Assembly (NCBI GenBank): GCA_003024785.1
Contig: PUQB01000754.1
Span: 1 to 64,000 of the forward strand
Direction of reading: 5' to 3'
Length of the DNA stretch: 64,000 bases
Source: Selaginella tamariscina
Taxonomy: Eukaryota > Streptophyta > Lycopodiopsida > Selaginellales > Selaginellaceae
Made by a program: the position numbers and the translations under genes. The notes under the pieces were generated by a model that saw only the letters and a list, made by a program, of their open reading frames with translations, ran no database searches and was not told where the DNA came from. Shown piece by piece: positions 22,581 to 34,902 of the stretch. Within the stretch, counting starts at the first letter, position 1. Every line of letters begins with the position of its first letter.

Positions 22581-23890
22581 GGCCCACTTTCCACTAGCGG
22601 GTGGTTAATTGCCTCAACCAATTAAATTTTAATAAATTATTTATTCTACCAGCAGTTTGTTTTTCTACTTGCTGGTTATTTAAAATTTAATATCTACATG
22701 ACACCTATATGGCACCTACGTGGCGTCTATATGGCTTGCCCGGTTATTTGGCTACTATACATAAAATAGTGACGCGTGTATAATTTAAATATGTAGGTTA
22801 TTATTAAGCTTTTCTTTTATTTCCTTGCACGAGCCCATGGAGATTTATTCGGGATTACAATACAGTAATGCGCCACAGGAATTACAAGATGGCATGACGC
22901 CACAGCATGTAACAAATACCAATTGATCTTTTTATCATTTGTTATTAATCAATTTATTGTGTAAATGATCTCTTTTTTTAATTTAATTACTTGTTTTTTT
23001 TTATTAAATGAAGATGCGATAAGCTTCTCAATACTAATTACGACAAAGAAGAATTCTGGTGAGATACTTATACATCTTTAATCTGTATTTTATATTATAA
23101 AATACATAAATATATACATATAACATATATTATAATTATGCATATATGTATTTATGTAACTCATATATATTTAATTATATTCATTTTTGAATTATGAAGA
23201 GAAAAGCCTCAATATTAGAATTATAAAAATATATGAGTGTTTATAATTATGCATGTAATCTCTCTCTTTCCATGTGTGTGTAATCTCTCTCTCCCCATAT
23301 GCATGAGTGCATATAATTATGCATGTAATCTCTTTTTCTCTTTATGCATGTATATATGCATATATAAACATATGTATATATATGTGTGTGTATATTGATA
23401 TGTTTTATGTATGTAGATGCATTTGTTTTACATATACACACAAGTTTTGAAAACAAGAATGCCTAGAAAAAATATATAACTTTATATATATAAACAAAAA
23501 TGTATAAGTTTAATTGAAAAGTTATAATTTATGTTTATAGGTTAATTATTTAATATACACAGGAATCATTATACCATTTGATACAATTAATACGTATATA
23601 TGAACACAATATACATTGACTTATATATTGACAAAGGCTACTTATTAATATTTTTATTTCTATCTTTTTCATATAATTTATTCTTAATCTTTACAATATA
23701 TGACACACATGTATTCATATCTTCAAGCCCAAAAACCTTAATTAATAAAAAAAAACCGCTCACTGGTAATTTAATTTTTAATTCAATTAACCACTCTAAT
23801 GGAAAACCACAGTGGTAATTATTATTAATGATGTGGCATTTTTTTAATTTACCAGGGACCAAATAACCACCCGTTAGTGGAAAGTGGGCC
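22581..23890. mobile_element. PIF/Harbinger-like non-autonomous element
   Basis: Ends are an inverted repeat: left GGCCCACTTTCCACTAGCGG and right its inverse with one mismatch, continuing as 'gtggtta'. They are flanked by a 3-base TTA duplication (22,578-22,580 and 23,891-23,893). GG-start ends with a TTA duplication are typical of the PIF/Harbinger superfamily. The 1.3-kb interior is AT-rich with microsatellites and encodes no transposase. A fragment of a relative is at 44,930-45,052. Confidence 0.75.
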
Positions 23891-23893
23891 TTA

Positions 23894-25173
23894 ATGACCA
23901 AACCTAACTTTTGACTTGACTTTGGTATTACATTTTAAATATAATGAAACACTTCTTTTACATTTTAAAATCTAACTTACGAAATGAAAATTTTGTATAA
24001 ACGAAAGGTAAAAAAAATGGAACACACAAAATCAATTAATCTAAATAGTCATGCTCCTGTTATATTTAAGAAAATTTAGTCAAACTTTATAAAAAATTTC
24101 AAACATTTTTACGTTAGTGAATTATATACCTTAAAAAGTTGAGGAATGTTTTTTAGTAAACATTCACCATTTAATCGTATAAAAATTGTTGATTACCTTT
24201 TGACTAAATTCTTTTAAATTTTAATCATATTATTTTATTTGCTATGTGTTGTCTTTTTACAAGAAATTTGCATCTTTTTAACGAAGAATATATTATTATA
24301 ACGGATTTTTTGAGTATTAATAATATATTAAAATAGATGCTAATTATATATTACTAAACTTTAATACATAAATATCTTAAACAGAGTAAGAATAACATCA
24401 AGTGAGTACCTTAAGAGAATCGTTAATGATGAAGAGTAGCATGGATGATTAATTAAAAAGTAAAGAGGAAACCATTATCATTGGTGAACCTAAAAGAAAA
24501 TTGATAAAAAAATAATGTTCAATTGTGGATGTGATCTTAAATGAAATAATGAATATATTAGATTAAAATGATGATGATTGTGCAATAGATATAAACGATT
24601 TGAAGAACATTGTGATTTATAAATATAAATTTTCTTCATTCTTAATTAATTTCTAAAGTTTTTCATCATTATTAAAAATTGTTAATAATATTCCATATGA
24701 GTGCTAGTTTTATTTAAAATACTAATAATTATTAAAAATGTGGGTTAATTAGAGCATTTTGCATCGTTTGGAAACATTTTCAATTCTTAAACACTTTTTT
24801 AACATTGAGATGCTTTTACCACATGAACACATATTTAATAGTTTGCTTAAAAGTTTTAAACATATATTTAATGCGTAAACATCATTTTCATGTTTGTGGT
24901 GTGTCGTAGTCGATTCACATACACATATATACGGAGTACAACCAGGGTATGTAATTCTTGTGTTAAACGCAAGAATTATATATCTACGCCATATATATAT
25001 ATAGCACATAACGGTTATATATATCGATTTTACACGATTCTTATATTACATTTACCTCTAATGGGCTTCGGTAGATTAATACACATAAGTGATTACTTAG
25101 TAATAAGAGACACAGCCTCAATTTTTGTACAAAAGCAACATTCATTCCATACTTTAATGTATCAATATTACAA

Positions 25174-25246
<73 letters not shown>

Positions 25247-25763
25247 ATGATATGAGAATATGTATAAAAAGTTGTAATGGTGTAGATATAAAATATTGTG
25301 TGTATATGGGATTTCACACACACGCGCACACATATACATACATACGTACATACATACATATATATACACACACATATATGTATGTGTATGTGTGTAGTGT
25401 TTCTCACACATATGTGTAAACTATTAGGAGGCCACTGACATACGAGCAAGTGTTAAAACTTATATGGATAAATCTAGAAACTTACATACAATTGTGATGT
25501 ATTTATCAGATTGGGTGAGTTTTTGCATTGAGATTAATGGGTTTCTTATACTTCTAATGGCGCTTCAATAGAATGATGTGTGTATAATTATACCCAGATA
25601 CCCTATAATGTGTGTGCAGTTATTATACATATATTGATAATTAGTGACGTCTTTGTGTGTACTTATACATATTTTTACATACATACGTACTAGCTTTCTC
25701 TTTACCAAGGTAGATAATTCTTGTGTCTAATATTTACATATGAGTAACACTGATAATATACAC

Positions 25764-25847
<84 letters not shown>

Positions 25848-26030
25848 GATGCTTCCTTACGAATGTTTGATAATGCATCGAAACTTATGTGTTTCTTATT
25901 ATCCAAATAATAAAAAGAACTAAAGCACGTACAACTTCATACTTTGTGCCCGTGGACAAGGCAATCGTGTCACCATAACCCTAGTGTCGAGAAGCCCTAA
26001 ACCAAGGAAGTTGAACTGTGCGTGAACAAA
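23894..26030. other. AT-rich spacer with microsatellites
   Basis: No gene supported. Holds long (TA)n tracts at about 25,179-25,242 and 25,768-25,842 and a (CA)n/(TA)n patch at 25,315-25,400. Reading frames here are microsatellite artefacts. The last ~150 bases are the 3' flank of the leftward F-box gene. Confidence 0.6.
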
Positions 26031-26054
26031 GTACACTTTAGGGATGCAGTGTAA

Positions 26055-27195
26055 TTATTGTTGTATGGATGGGTTAAGGGTGGGAACGACAGTTGGATCG
26101 AGCTCTAAGAATAAGACCTCTTCCCGTAGCCGGCTTTGCAACGTATCAGGATGTATAGAGAAGCCTTGGTACTGGCAAATTCGCTTCCACTCTAGGTTAG
26201 ACGAGTCAAATATTATGGCCTTGTTACGATTCTCCACTGTAATAAGAGTGAGGCTTCCAAACGTGCTGAACACAGGAGGCCCACGTAAGCGTCTGTTGGT
26301 CTGAGAATGCGGTCTAGCTGATGCCTTGATGCAATCTGGTGCAGTTGAAACTCTCTCCCAGTCTATGTCTTTATTGAGTTTGTACACTGATAAGTCGCGC
26401 ACACTAATGAAACCCACCTTCCCCTGAATCTCAATCATATGCATGTCCTCCTCACCAATGTCATCTACAGGCAATCGTGTCCATGAACAGAGATGTTTGA
26501 CTTCGCCTTTCGCATCCAAGTTGAGCTGCAAAAGTTGATACTTCGTTCCGGAGAACGATATGTTGTAGTGAGCGCCACTTACTTCAGCCCAGGTACTGGA
26601 ACATAGCGTTCCTAATACATGCTCCATGGTCAACCAAGTGCCCAGCTTGGAATCGAAGAGCGAGTTACCAGACATGATCCTGAAGAATGTCTTATCAAAC
26701 TCGTTGTATGTGGTCATGACAGGCTTGGTAACCGTCCGGCATAGGGATGGCAGGGTCGGGACGTGCACAGATTCTTCTCTTCTTAGTGGGTTCCCCACAA
26801 TAAAGTCGATCATGTTCAAGTCATCTACAACACCCCACCCCACGAGGCCCCCTCCAGCTACCATTGGTAAAGTAGACTCGTCCGGCATGAGAAACTGCAT
26901 GTTTACGTTAATAACCTTCTTCTTACGGATGCTGTAAGCACGGGCTATGTCACCTTTCATACAGTACGTGCCATGGTTCCTTCTGGCTCTCAAGAACCTC
27001 ACCGCCATAACACTTTTTTCATGGTAAATTTTCCACATGTCCATGGAGGCATTGATTACGGATCTCCACTTCTTACAAACTAACCGACATGTTCTGAAAT
27101 CCTCTATTGGTAAAGGCCAAGATCCTACAACAAAGCTCCTCGGGGAGCCGTTGAACAAAGTTTAATGGGCATCTGAACCTTTTAAATCCACGCAT
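26055..27195 (-). CDS. F-box protein (kelch/FBA-like), one frame slip in the F-box
   Basis: F-box proteins are substrate receptors of SCF ubiquitin ligases. The start I prefer is at 27,195, giving FVQRLPEELCCRILAF. After a one- or two-base slip near 27,110 the next frame continues PIEDFRTCRLVCKKWRSVIN, and together these fit a standard F-box. The 367-residue downstream frame (from 27,158) is open to the stop at 26,055. It carries a C-terminal region of about 300 residues with kelch-like features (for example SGTKYQLLQLNLDAKGEVKH, WERVSTAPDCIKASARP) as in plant F-box/kelch or FBA proteins; the substrate is unknown. It is a single exon. The rest of the frame is clean, so a sequencing indel is as likely as a true mutation. 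Confidence 0.75.
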
Positions 27196-27228
27196 TCTGT
27201 TCCTACGTAAACCCTAGCAATTATAACA

Positions 27229-27340
27229 CTTATATACTATCCGTAACCTTTTTCCGGTTAGCCCTAGTCTCGTTTCCCTTTTTCAGATCCCAAAACTGCC
27301 ACGTCATCACAAACCACCTTAATTCAAACTGCCACGTCAC
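27229..27340 (-). promoter_or_regulatory. F-box gene promoter: TATA box and two TGACGTGGCA boxes
   Basis: On the minus strand, 'agtatataagtg' (27,229-27,240) is a TATA box about 35-45 bases before the ATG. Two identical TGACGTGGCA boxes (27,297-27,306 and 27,330-27,339) lie ~60-110 bases further upstream. The ACGT core with flanking TG..GG is a classic plant bZIP site. The factor is unknown. Confidence 0.55.
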
Positions 27341-27429
27341 AAACCATAGCGAGAAACCCTTACTATGTACATTATAAATAAATTCTAGTTTCCTAATAGA
27401 AAACTGGTGGGTCACTCCCACCAATCTTA

Positions 27430-28411
27430 TCATTAAAGTAAGTATAATTAATATAATAAAGAATATTAGCAAACATTTTTTACCGGATATTAAGACAATA
27501 ATTAAATTTTTGAGTTAATGTAATAAATATAATTTATTTTTCCATAACAATTTATTATGTTAAGTCAATTTAATAAAATTAATCTTTATTTATGCATTCT
27601 CTACTAAAATAAACCACTATGCATCCCATTCAATAATGATTATACTTTTTAAATTAATAATTTAATATAAATTTTAAATTTTATATCCAAGGATGGGAAC
27701 TTACTGGTTTTGTAACAAAACTTATGTATTATTTTATGTAGCTTATGTTTTGTTAAGTTTAATTGTGACTGTCAAACAGAGCATATTCTAAGGTGGATTT
27801 GTGTATGTAAACGTTTTTAAGACATTAAGAAACTAAGTAATATTTATATTAATATAATAAAGCATATTGGTAAACATTTTTTACCGGATATTAAGATAAT
27901 AATTAAATATTTTGACTTAATGAAATAAATATACTTTATTTTCTCACAACAATTTATTATGTTAAGTTAATTTAATCTATATTTATGCATTCTCTACTAA
28001 AATTTAAAAACCGCACCATGCATCCTAATCAATAATGATTATACTTTTTAATTTAATAATTTGGTGTTAATAAAATTTTTAAATTTTATATCCAAGGATG
28101 AGAACTTACTGTTTTGTAATAAAACTTATGTATTGTTTTATGTAGCTTATGTTTTGTTAAGTTTAATTGTGACTGTGAAACAGAGCATATTCTAAGGGCG
28201 TGTGTATGTAAACGTTTTTAAGACATTAAGAAACTAAGTAATATTTATATTAAATAATATTTTAACTAATTTATTAAGTTATATTTATGTTAAATAATAA
28301 AATGCAAGTGTACATAAGAGGTTTGGAAGGTCGGAAACTGTATAAAAGTATATCATTATTCATCCATTAAAGAATATGTTTAATATGTTATATTAACCAT
28401 TGTTAAAATAT
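27430..28411. repeat. AT-rich ~400-bp repeat flanking giant transposon copy 2
   Basis: About two and a half tandem units. 'ggtaaacattttttaccgga'-type text is at 27,465 and 27,870, a spacing of about 405 bases. From 27,655 on it matches window positions 1-740. Confidence 0.8.
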
Positions 28412-28438
28412 ATGCATGTTGTAACTAAAGTGGGCATG
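28411..28438 (+). repeat. Left terminal inverted repeat, copy 2
   Basis: Identical to the left end of copy 1, including the ATGCAT in front. Confidence 0.8.
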
Positions 28439-28962
28439 ATACGTGAAAATGGGAATATAAAATAAATTACTAATTAATACTTAAGTTTTAATTATTAATT
28501 AATTTTTAATTAATATGTAATTAAGCCTTAAATATTAATTAATTAATTAATCCTTCAATAACCTTACTTAGTAAGGAATATTCCTAAAATATCTTAGAAT
28601 ATTCATATTATTCTAAAAATAGTTTACAATAATTAAAAATACTATCAAACATAATTACAAATGAAATCATTTTCTTATCAACATGTTAATTTATTTATAA
28701 ATACTTTTCTTCCTCATTTTGTCTAAATCATCACTCTCCGGATTAATCAATCATTTTGGTCAATATCTTGATGTTGTTGCCACCACCTAACACTCTCACG
28801 AATGCAATTGGGAGTTGCCATCCTTGTTAATACATAAGATGTGATAAGACCAGGTCTGCATAAAGGCTCATCTAAAAATGACGTTCCTTAAGAATAATAT
28901 TATAAAGCGCCCGGTTGCTATCCTTCATTTTATAAAATTCAAAATCACGAGAAAGAAAAGCT

Positions 28963-29858
28963 TCAGGAAATGTTTATACGGTGGATACTGCTCACAAAAT
29001 TTTCGAGATTCTTCTTTCTGAGGCACGTATCCAAGTAGTTCACTAGCTCATCCATGATATCGGTATCAGAATATGGATCGAAAGTGATTGGATGAATACA
29101 AGCAATGTTTTGGTTGAGCATAGCCTTCTGAGGAGAGTCGTCTACCACTAAGATATGTGTGTTCTTCATTATCCTTAAGCGACTGATCTCCCCATGAGCC
29201 CAATTATCTTTCATTCTTGAAGAAGTATGGCTTGCTTTCATATTGTGAAATTCGAGAGGTTTATAACATATTCGTTAAAAAAATCCAATCTTTACGAATC
29301 ACCTCTTCTGCAACACTACAATGTTTCTTAAGCAAATTCAAGCGGTGTTAAGTTGTGAATCTGCATGCATGACCAAATCCCCACAAGCGCACCCATCTCC
29401 TTAAGCTTTTGAAAGAGAATCCAACCCTGGACGAAAAATAATATCATATCGAAATTTACCATGACAAGGAATGAAATCTCTTGTTTGATTTCTTTTTTCT
29501 ATCCTCGGGCCTTTGTCGATGAAGCAGAACACCATTGACATCCAACAACACAATATGGCCATGAGTAACATGGGATAGCGTTGCCTCTTGAATACTTTGC
29601 AAATCACTTGTTTGCTCCCTTTCACATTTATCCGTTGACACTATTCGTTGCCTATCCCTTTATCATTTAATTGTACATCATCCTTACAAGATTCAGATAT
29701 TGCATGCGCTGAAGAAATTGATTTCGGAACTGAAGCCAATAAAATGATGATGAAAAAACTGAAGTGGCCCCCATGGTAACGATGTTTTGAGCTGCATTAT
29801 TATCCATTTCCTGCATGAACTCTGTCATTCTGACATGTGGCACAAGAAATTTTGCCAA
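28963..29858 (-). pseudogene. NIF/FCP1-like HAD phosphatase domain gene, copy 2
   Basis: Homologue of 1,276-2,247. Recognisable leftward: HVRMTEFMQEMDNNAAQN, HIVLLDVNGVLLHRQ (HAD motif with Asn in place of the second Asp), FRYDIIFRPGLDSL, THILVVDDSPQKAMLNQNIA and DELVNYLDTCLRKKNLENF. Here the VDDSP motif matches the family consensus better than the VDDFP of copy 1. The frame is interrupted at several places, so it is not intact as sequenced. Confidence 0.65.
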
Positions 29859-30062
29859 ACCCCTCTCTTACCTCATGCAATGCTGAAAATCCATGTTCTC
29901 AATATTTATTACAAAATGATAATGATTATTAGGTATTATTAATGTTGTGACCCATGTTTGAACTAAAAGCTTCATTAATCCTTGAGAATTTATTTTCTGT
30001 ACAAATATAAAGAAATATACAAAAATGCCTTATGTTACACTCATTTACAACTATTCGTCACT

Positions 30063-31740
30063 CTAAGAACTCATTAACAATTCTTCTTCGCTATTACCTT
30101 CTGAGTGAGGCGAAGAAGGTCTAAGCCGCTTGTGAGATGGTTCATGATCTTCCGTATCTTCTGTTGATGTTTCCATGGGTAATGGAGTGTGTGAATGTTC
30201 TGTACTCCTCGAGATAACTTCCGGTCTAATATCTGATTGAAGTTCGTCCTCAGACTCCGACATTGAACCAGATTCGTCTTCAGAGCTATCGCACTTATCT
30301 GGAGGGAACTTTCTCAAATACTCCTTATGGGTTTGTTGGGGTAGTCAGTTGAGAACCTCTCTATCCACTTGTTCAGGTCCTCAACCATGGTCTTATCCTT
30401 TTCAACGGCAAACACACATGTATCCCGAAGGTAACACTCCTTCAAGACGGACCCCCTAGTGCAGTAGTCAAAAACCCACGCATCACTGTGAGGACCCCTG
30501 ATCAAGTTGACGATGCTCCGTGCCGCTTGACTTGTAATGTTTGGATAACGTACATTGCCGAATACGTCACCTCTAGCTATCGGTGTATCGGATGGAGGTT
30601 CAGGGCCGTTGGAGTGCAAACAGATGCCTGGCCAGTCATTTGGAAGTTTGAAATTGTTTGGCGCATTCCTAACAACCAAGTGAACAACCGATCAATGCAC
30701 TTCGGATCAGCATCATTCATATAAAATCCTGTCCAACGATGTTTATTCTTCTTGGCAAAGGCGAAGGCAAAGTATCGGTGACATGAGCAAGAATCAAGAA
30801 ATAAATACCTGAAAACGTAGATATCAGTGAAGAGTGCAAGCATGAATTCAATAATAAATACCTTCTTTGTACATGCTTGCACGGCTAAGTTTCTCCACCA
30901 AATCCTCTAGTGCCTGTCTGTCGAAGGATTTTTTGACACCCGCCGATCCATCACGAACAATTGAAACGGTTTCCTACAAGCAGTGATGTACCCCATAAAG
31001 TCTCCGAATCCAACAACAAACATCTGTAGGGCTTGTCGTGATTCGTAGCATCCTCCTTTATAAGGTTCAACTCGGTTCTCCGCTGCTGAAGGACTGCCAT
31101 AAGAGAAGGCGTCATCGCAATGTTCTCCTTTTTGGCGTTGGCGTGCAATAGATTCTTGCCCAGATCTTCCGATTGATTCACCCATTCGACAAGCATATCA
31201 TCGTCACATGCAAATATTTGCTGACCTCTTCGTATGTTGAAGCCGAGGTCCAACCCAGTTTGTGGCAGTGTATTCCCAACCACTCCTTGAAGTGCCTGAC
31301 CGTCTTCAACTCCATTGCCTTGAGATGAAAAGGAGAGGTGGGGCTGTGTTGTTAATCTGTAGTTTGCCATCAATCACCAAATCAGCCAAGACTTCCATCT
31401 CCTCCATCGTTGTTCCATTTAAAGGCTTCAACCATGTGAGCTTGAAATCGTTGTCTACATCCTTTGTAGATTGAACAGACTTAGCCTTCGGCGTCTTACT
31501 GGGTTTCTTTGCAGACTTCTCTGAGGGCTCCCTTCACTTGTCTGCTTCTTCTTCAGTGTTCCTTTTGAAAAGGATTCCATAATCCCCAACCATTTGGCAA
31601 AGATCCTATCCTCGGGACAAGAAATCAACATCATCAAAAAGGATGTTTCCTTCCCGCCCACCTGGGCAAAATCAACTGCTACAATTTCTTCAACTCTCTG
31701 AAAAAAAGACAGATTAATATACCGGCGAGATAAATCCCGC
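30063..31740 (-). pseudogene. ParB/methylase-like gene, 3' part, copy 2 (runs into gap)
   Basis: Leftward pieces from the gap edge: GGKETSFLMMLISCPEDRIF, then DDMLVEWVNQSEDLGKNLLH, AFAKKNKHRWTGFYMNDADP, LPNDWPGICLHSNGPEPPSD, GNVRYPNITSQAARSIVNLI, then AWVFDYCTRGSVLKECYLRD and VFAVEKDKTMVEDLNKWIER, ending with the acidic tail and a stop at 30,063. Here a run of 121 residues (30,679-30,314) reads through the methylase-like end in one frame, so this copy shows the domain best. The ParB-like N-terminus would lie in the N gap. Confidence 0.45.
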
Positions 31741-31744
31741 CCAG

Positions 31745-32668
31745 NNNNNNNNNNNNNNNNNNNNNNNNNNNNNNNNNNNNNNNNNNNNNNNNNNNNNNNN
31801 NNNNNNNNNNNNNNNNNNNNNNNNNNNNNNNNNNNNNNNNNNNNNNNNNNNNNNNNNNNNNNNNNNNNNNNNNNNNNNNNNNNNNNNNNNNNNNNNNNNN
31901 NNNNNNNNNNNNNNNNNNNNNNNNNNNNNNNNNNNNNNNNNNNNNNNNNNNNNNNNNNNNNNNNNNNNNNNNNNNNNNNNNNNNNNNNNNNNNNNNNNNN
32001 NNNNNNNNNNNNNNNNNNNNNNNNNNNNNNNNNNNNNNNNNNNNNNNNNNNNNNNNNNNNNNNNNNNNNNNNNNNNNNNNNNNNNNNNNNNNNNNNNNNN
32101 NNNNNNNNNNNNNNNNNNNNNNNNNNNNNNNNNNNNNNNNNNNNNNNNNNNNNNNNNNNNNNNNNNNNNNNNNNNNNNNNNNNNNNNNNNNNNNNNNNNN
32201 NNNNNNNNNNNNNNNNNNNNNNNNNNNNNNNNNNNNNNNNNNNNNNNNNNNNNNNNNNNNNNNNNNNNNNNNNNNNNNNNNNNNNNNNNNNNNNNNNNNN
32301 NNNNNNNNNNNNNNNNNNNNNNNNNNNNNNNNNNNNNNNNNNNNNNNNNNNNNNNNNNNNNNNNNNNNNNNNNNNNNNNNNNNNNNNNNNNNNNNNNNNN
32401 NNNNNNNNNNNNNNNNNNNNNNNNNNNNNNNNNNNNNNNNNNNNNNNNNNNNNNNNNNNNNNNNNNNNNNNNNNNNNNNNNNNNNNNNNNNNNNNNNNNN
32501 NNNNNNNNNNNNNNNNNNNNNNNNNNNNNNNNNNNNNNNNNNNNNNNNNNNNNNNNNNNNNNNNNNNNNNNNNNNNNNNNNNNNNNNNNNNNNNNNNNNN
32601 NNNNNNNNNNNNNNNNNNNNNNNNNNNNNNNNNNNNNNNNNNNNNNNNNNNNNNNNNNNNNNNNNNNN
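31745..32668. other. Assembly gap (924 N)
   Basis: Run of N. The reading frame reported across it is meaningless. By comparison with copy 1, the region 4,200-5,490 is missing around here. Confidence 0.99.
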
Positions 32669-33897
32669 AGAATTTATTTTCTGTACAAATATAAAAGAAA
32701 TATACAAAAATGCCTTATGTTACACTCATTTACAACTATTCATCACTCTATCAATTCATTATCAATTCTTCTTCGCTATTACCTTCTGAGTGAGGCGAAG
32801 AAGGTCTAAGCCGCTTGTGAGATGGTTCAAGATCTTCTGCATCTTCTATTGATGTTTCCATGGGTCCTGGAGTGTGCGAATGTTCTGTACTCCTCGAGAT
32901 AACTTCCGGTCTAATATCTGATTGAAGTTCGTTCTCAGACTCCGAGATTGAACCAGATTCACCTTCAGAGCTATCGCACTTATCTGGAGGGAACTTTCTC
33001 AAATACGCCTTTATGGATTCGTTGGGGTACTCAGTTGAGACCCAATCTATCCACTTGTTCAGGTCCTCAACCATGGTCTTATCCTTTTCAACGGCAAACA
33101 CACATGTATGCCGAAGGTAACACTCCTTCAAGACGGACCCCCTAGTGCAGTAGTCAAAAACCCACGCATCACTGTCAGGACCCCTAATCAAGTTGACGAT
33201 GCTCCGTGCCGCTTGACTTGTAATGTTTGGATAACGTACATTGCCGAATACGTCACTCCACCTATCGGTGTATCGGATGGAGGTTCAGGGCCGTTGGAGT
33301 GCAAACAGATGCCTGGCCAGTCATTTGGAAGCTTGAAATTGTTTGGCGCATTCCTAACAACCAAGTGAACAACGTATCAATGCACTTGGGATTAGCATCG
33401 TTCATATAAAATCCTGTCCAACGATGTCTATTCTTCTTGGCGAAGGCGAAGGCAAAAGTATCGGTGACATGAGCAAGAATCAAGAAATAAATACCTGAAA
33501 AAGTAGGTATCAGTGAAGAGCGCAAGCATGAATTCAATAATAAATACCTTCTATGTATATGCTTGCACGGCTAAGTTTCTCCACCAGATCCTCTAGTGCC
33601 CTATCTGTCGAAAGATTTTTTGACACCCGCCGATCCATCACGAACAATTGAAACGGTTTCCTACAAGCAGTGATGTTACCCATAAAGTCTCCGAATCTAA
33701 CAACAAACATCTGTAGGGCTTGTCGTGATTCGTAGCATCCTCCTTTATAAGGTTCAATTCGGTTCTCCGCTGCTGAAGGACTGCCATAAGAGAAGGCGTC
33801 ATCCCAATGTTCTCCTTTTTGGCGTTGGCGTGCAATAATTCTTGCCTAGATCTTCCGATTGGTTCACCCATTCGACAAGCATATCATCGTTTGTCAC
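32669..33897 (-). pseudogene. Second, extra copy of the methylase-like module in copy 2
   Basis: Repeats 29,985-31,205 almost base for base: acidic tail (stop at 32,751), VFDYCTRGSVLKECYLRH, VFAVEKDKTMVEDLNKWIDW, KKNRHRWTGFYMNDANPKCI, and NAKKENIGMTPSLMAVLQQR. At 33,897 it joins the next gene directly, skipping the ParB-like part. It could be a genuine internal duplication, or a third element joined by the assembler across the gap. Confidence 0.6.
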
Positions 33898-34620
33898 ATC
33901 AAATTGAACGTGATCTGTAGAGAACCTGAGACCGAGCCACCCTCTCAATCTCCCTTATGATGTCGCTGTGTTCTTCTTCAATGTGAAGAGGGACGATTGC
34001 TCCACTTGTGGATTTCTATATTGTGAAGCAATCTCTGCTGAAAATACACCTACTCGATGAGTCTGAAGATCTTCGAAGTAGACATCTAATGGATCCCCTC
34101 CATAGATGGGCTTTCGTTGAGTGAAGAAGAACTCCAACATCATTAGTGAACACGTGAACATCATTATCCACAAGTCGACAAAACCACCCGAAATTATGTT
34201 GTAACTGGACCTCTGGATCCAGAACGTGACATTGGATGGAACAAGGCATATCTGTCGAGAATCGTCCAATCTGGGTTCGCAGCCTGCTTTCGGGTGCTTG
34301 ACTAGCGAATCTACTTTCCATTGTTTTGCTTGTCCATGAGATGTGACAGAGGTTAATTTGACAGCAGCCATGGTTGCTCCAATGCGCTTCCCATTTATCT
34401 TAAAATATGGCCAAGTTGATTCCAGAATCCCCGCCCATCTCTTCTCCTGCTCTTGTCTTTAATGTCACCTCAATTCCACATCTGAATACAAAAATGATTA
34501 GTTCAAGTATCCGAGTATAACAGATTTTATTTTAATTCTTACCCAGAATTTGACGACGACTCCATACTAATGACTCGATCTCCTTGTTTGATCAAATCGT
34601 CCTTCTGCAAAATAATACAC
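33898..34620 (-). CDS. Unknown spliced gene, copy 2
   Basis: Homologue of 5,409-6,215, with the same exon plan: KDDLIKQGDRVISMESSSNS, a GTAAGA donor near 34,545, a 'tattcag' acceptor near 34,485, then CGIEVTLKTRAGEEMG, ESTWPYFKINGKRIGATMAA and KHPKAGCEPRLDDSRQICLV. The end reads VYFEDLQTHRVGVFSAEIAS. Its 3' end is lost at the junction near 33,897. Family unknown. Confidence 0.4.
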
Positions 34621-34902
34621 TATGAATACAAATCATATAAAAACGCACACACACTTGTATAAACCCGAATATACAAAAAATACACAGAGAGAAGTAGACG
34701 TAATTAACTGTCCGAAGCTCACATTTGTGCTAGTGCAAAAGAAAGATAACATTTCGTTTTAGAACCACCACAAATGTGAGCTCTGGACAGTTTTACATAG
34801 ATTCCTAGCTTTTACTCGAAATATTATAATAAGATGATAAAAGTAAATAAAATGAGATATGCAACTTATATATACTAATACACATATATATTCACATGGA
34901 AG

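Noticed and set aside
31679-32707. A 342-codon frame
   Set aside because: It spans the run of N and has no information.
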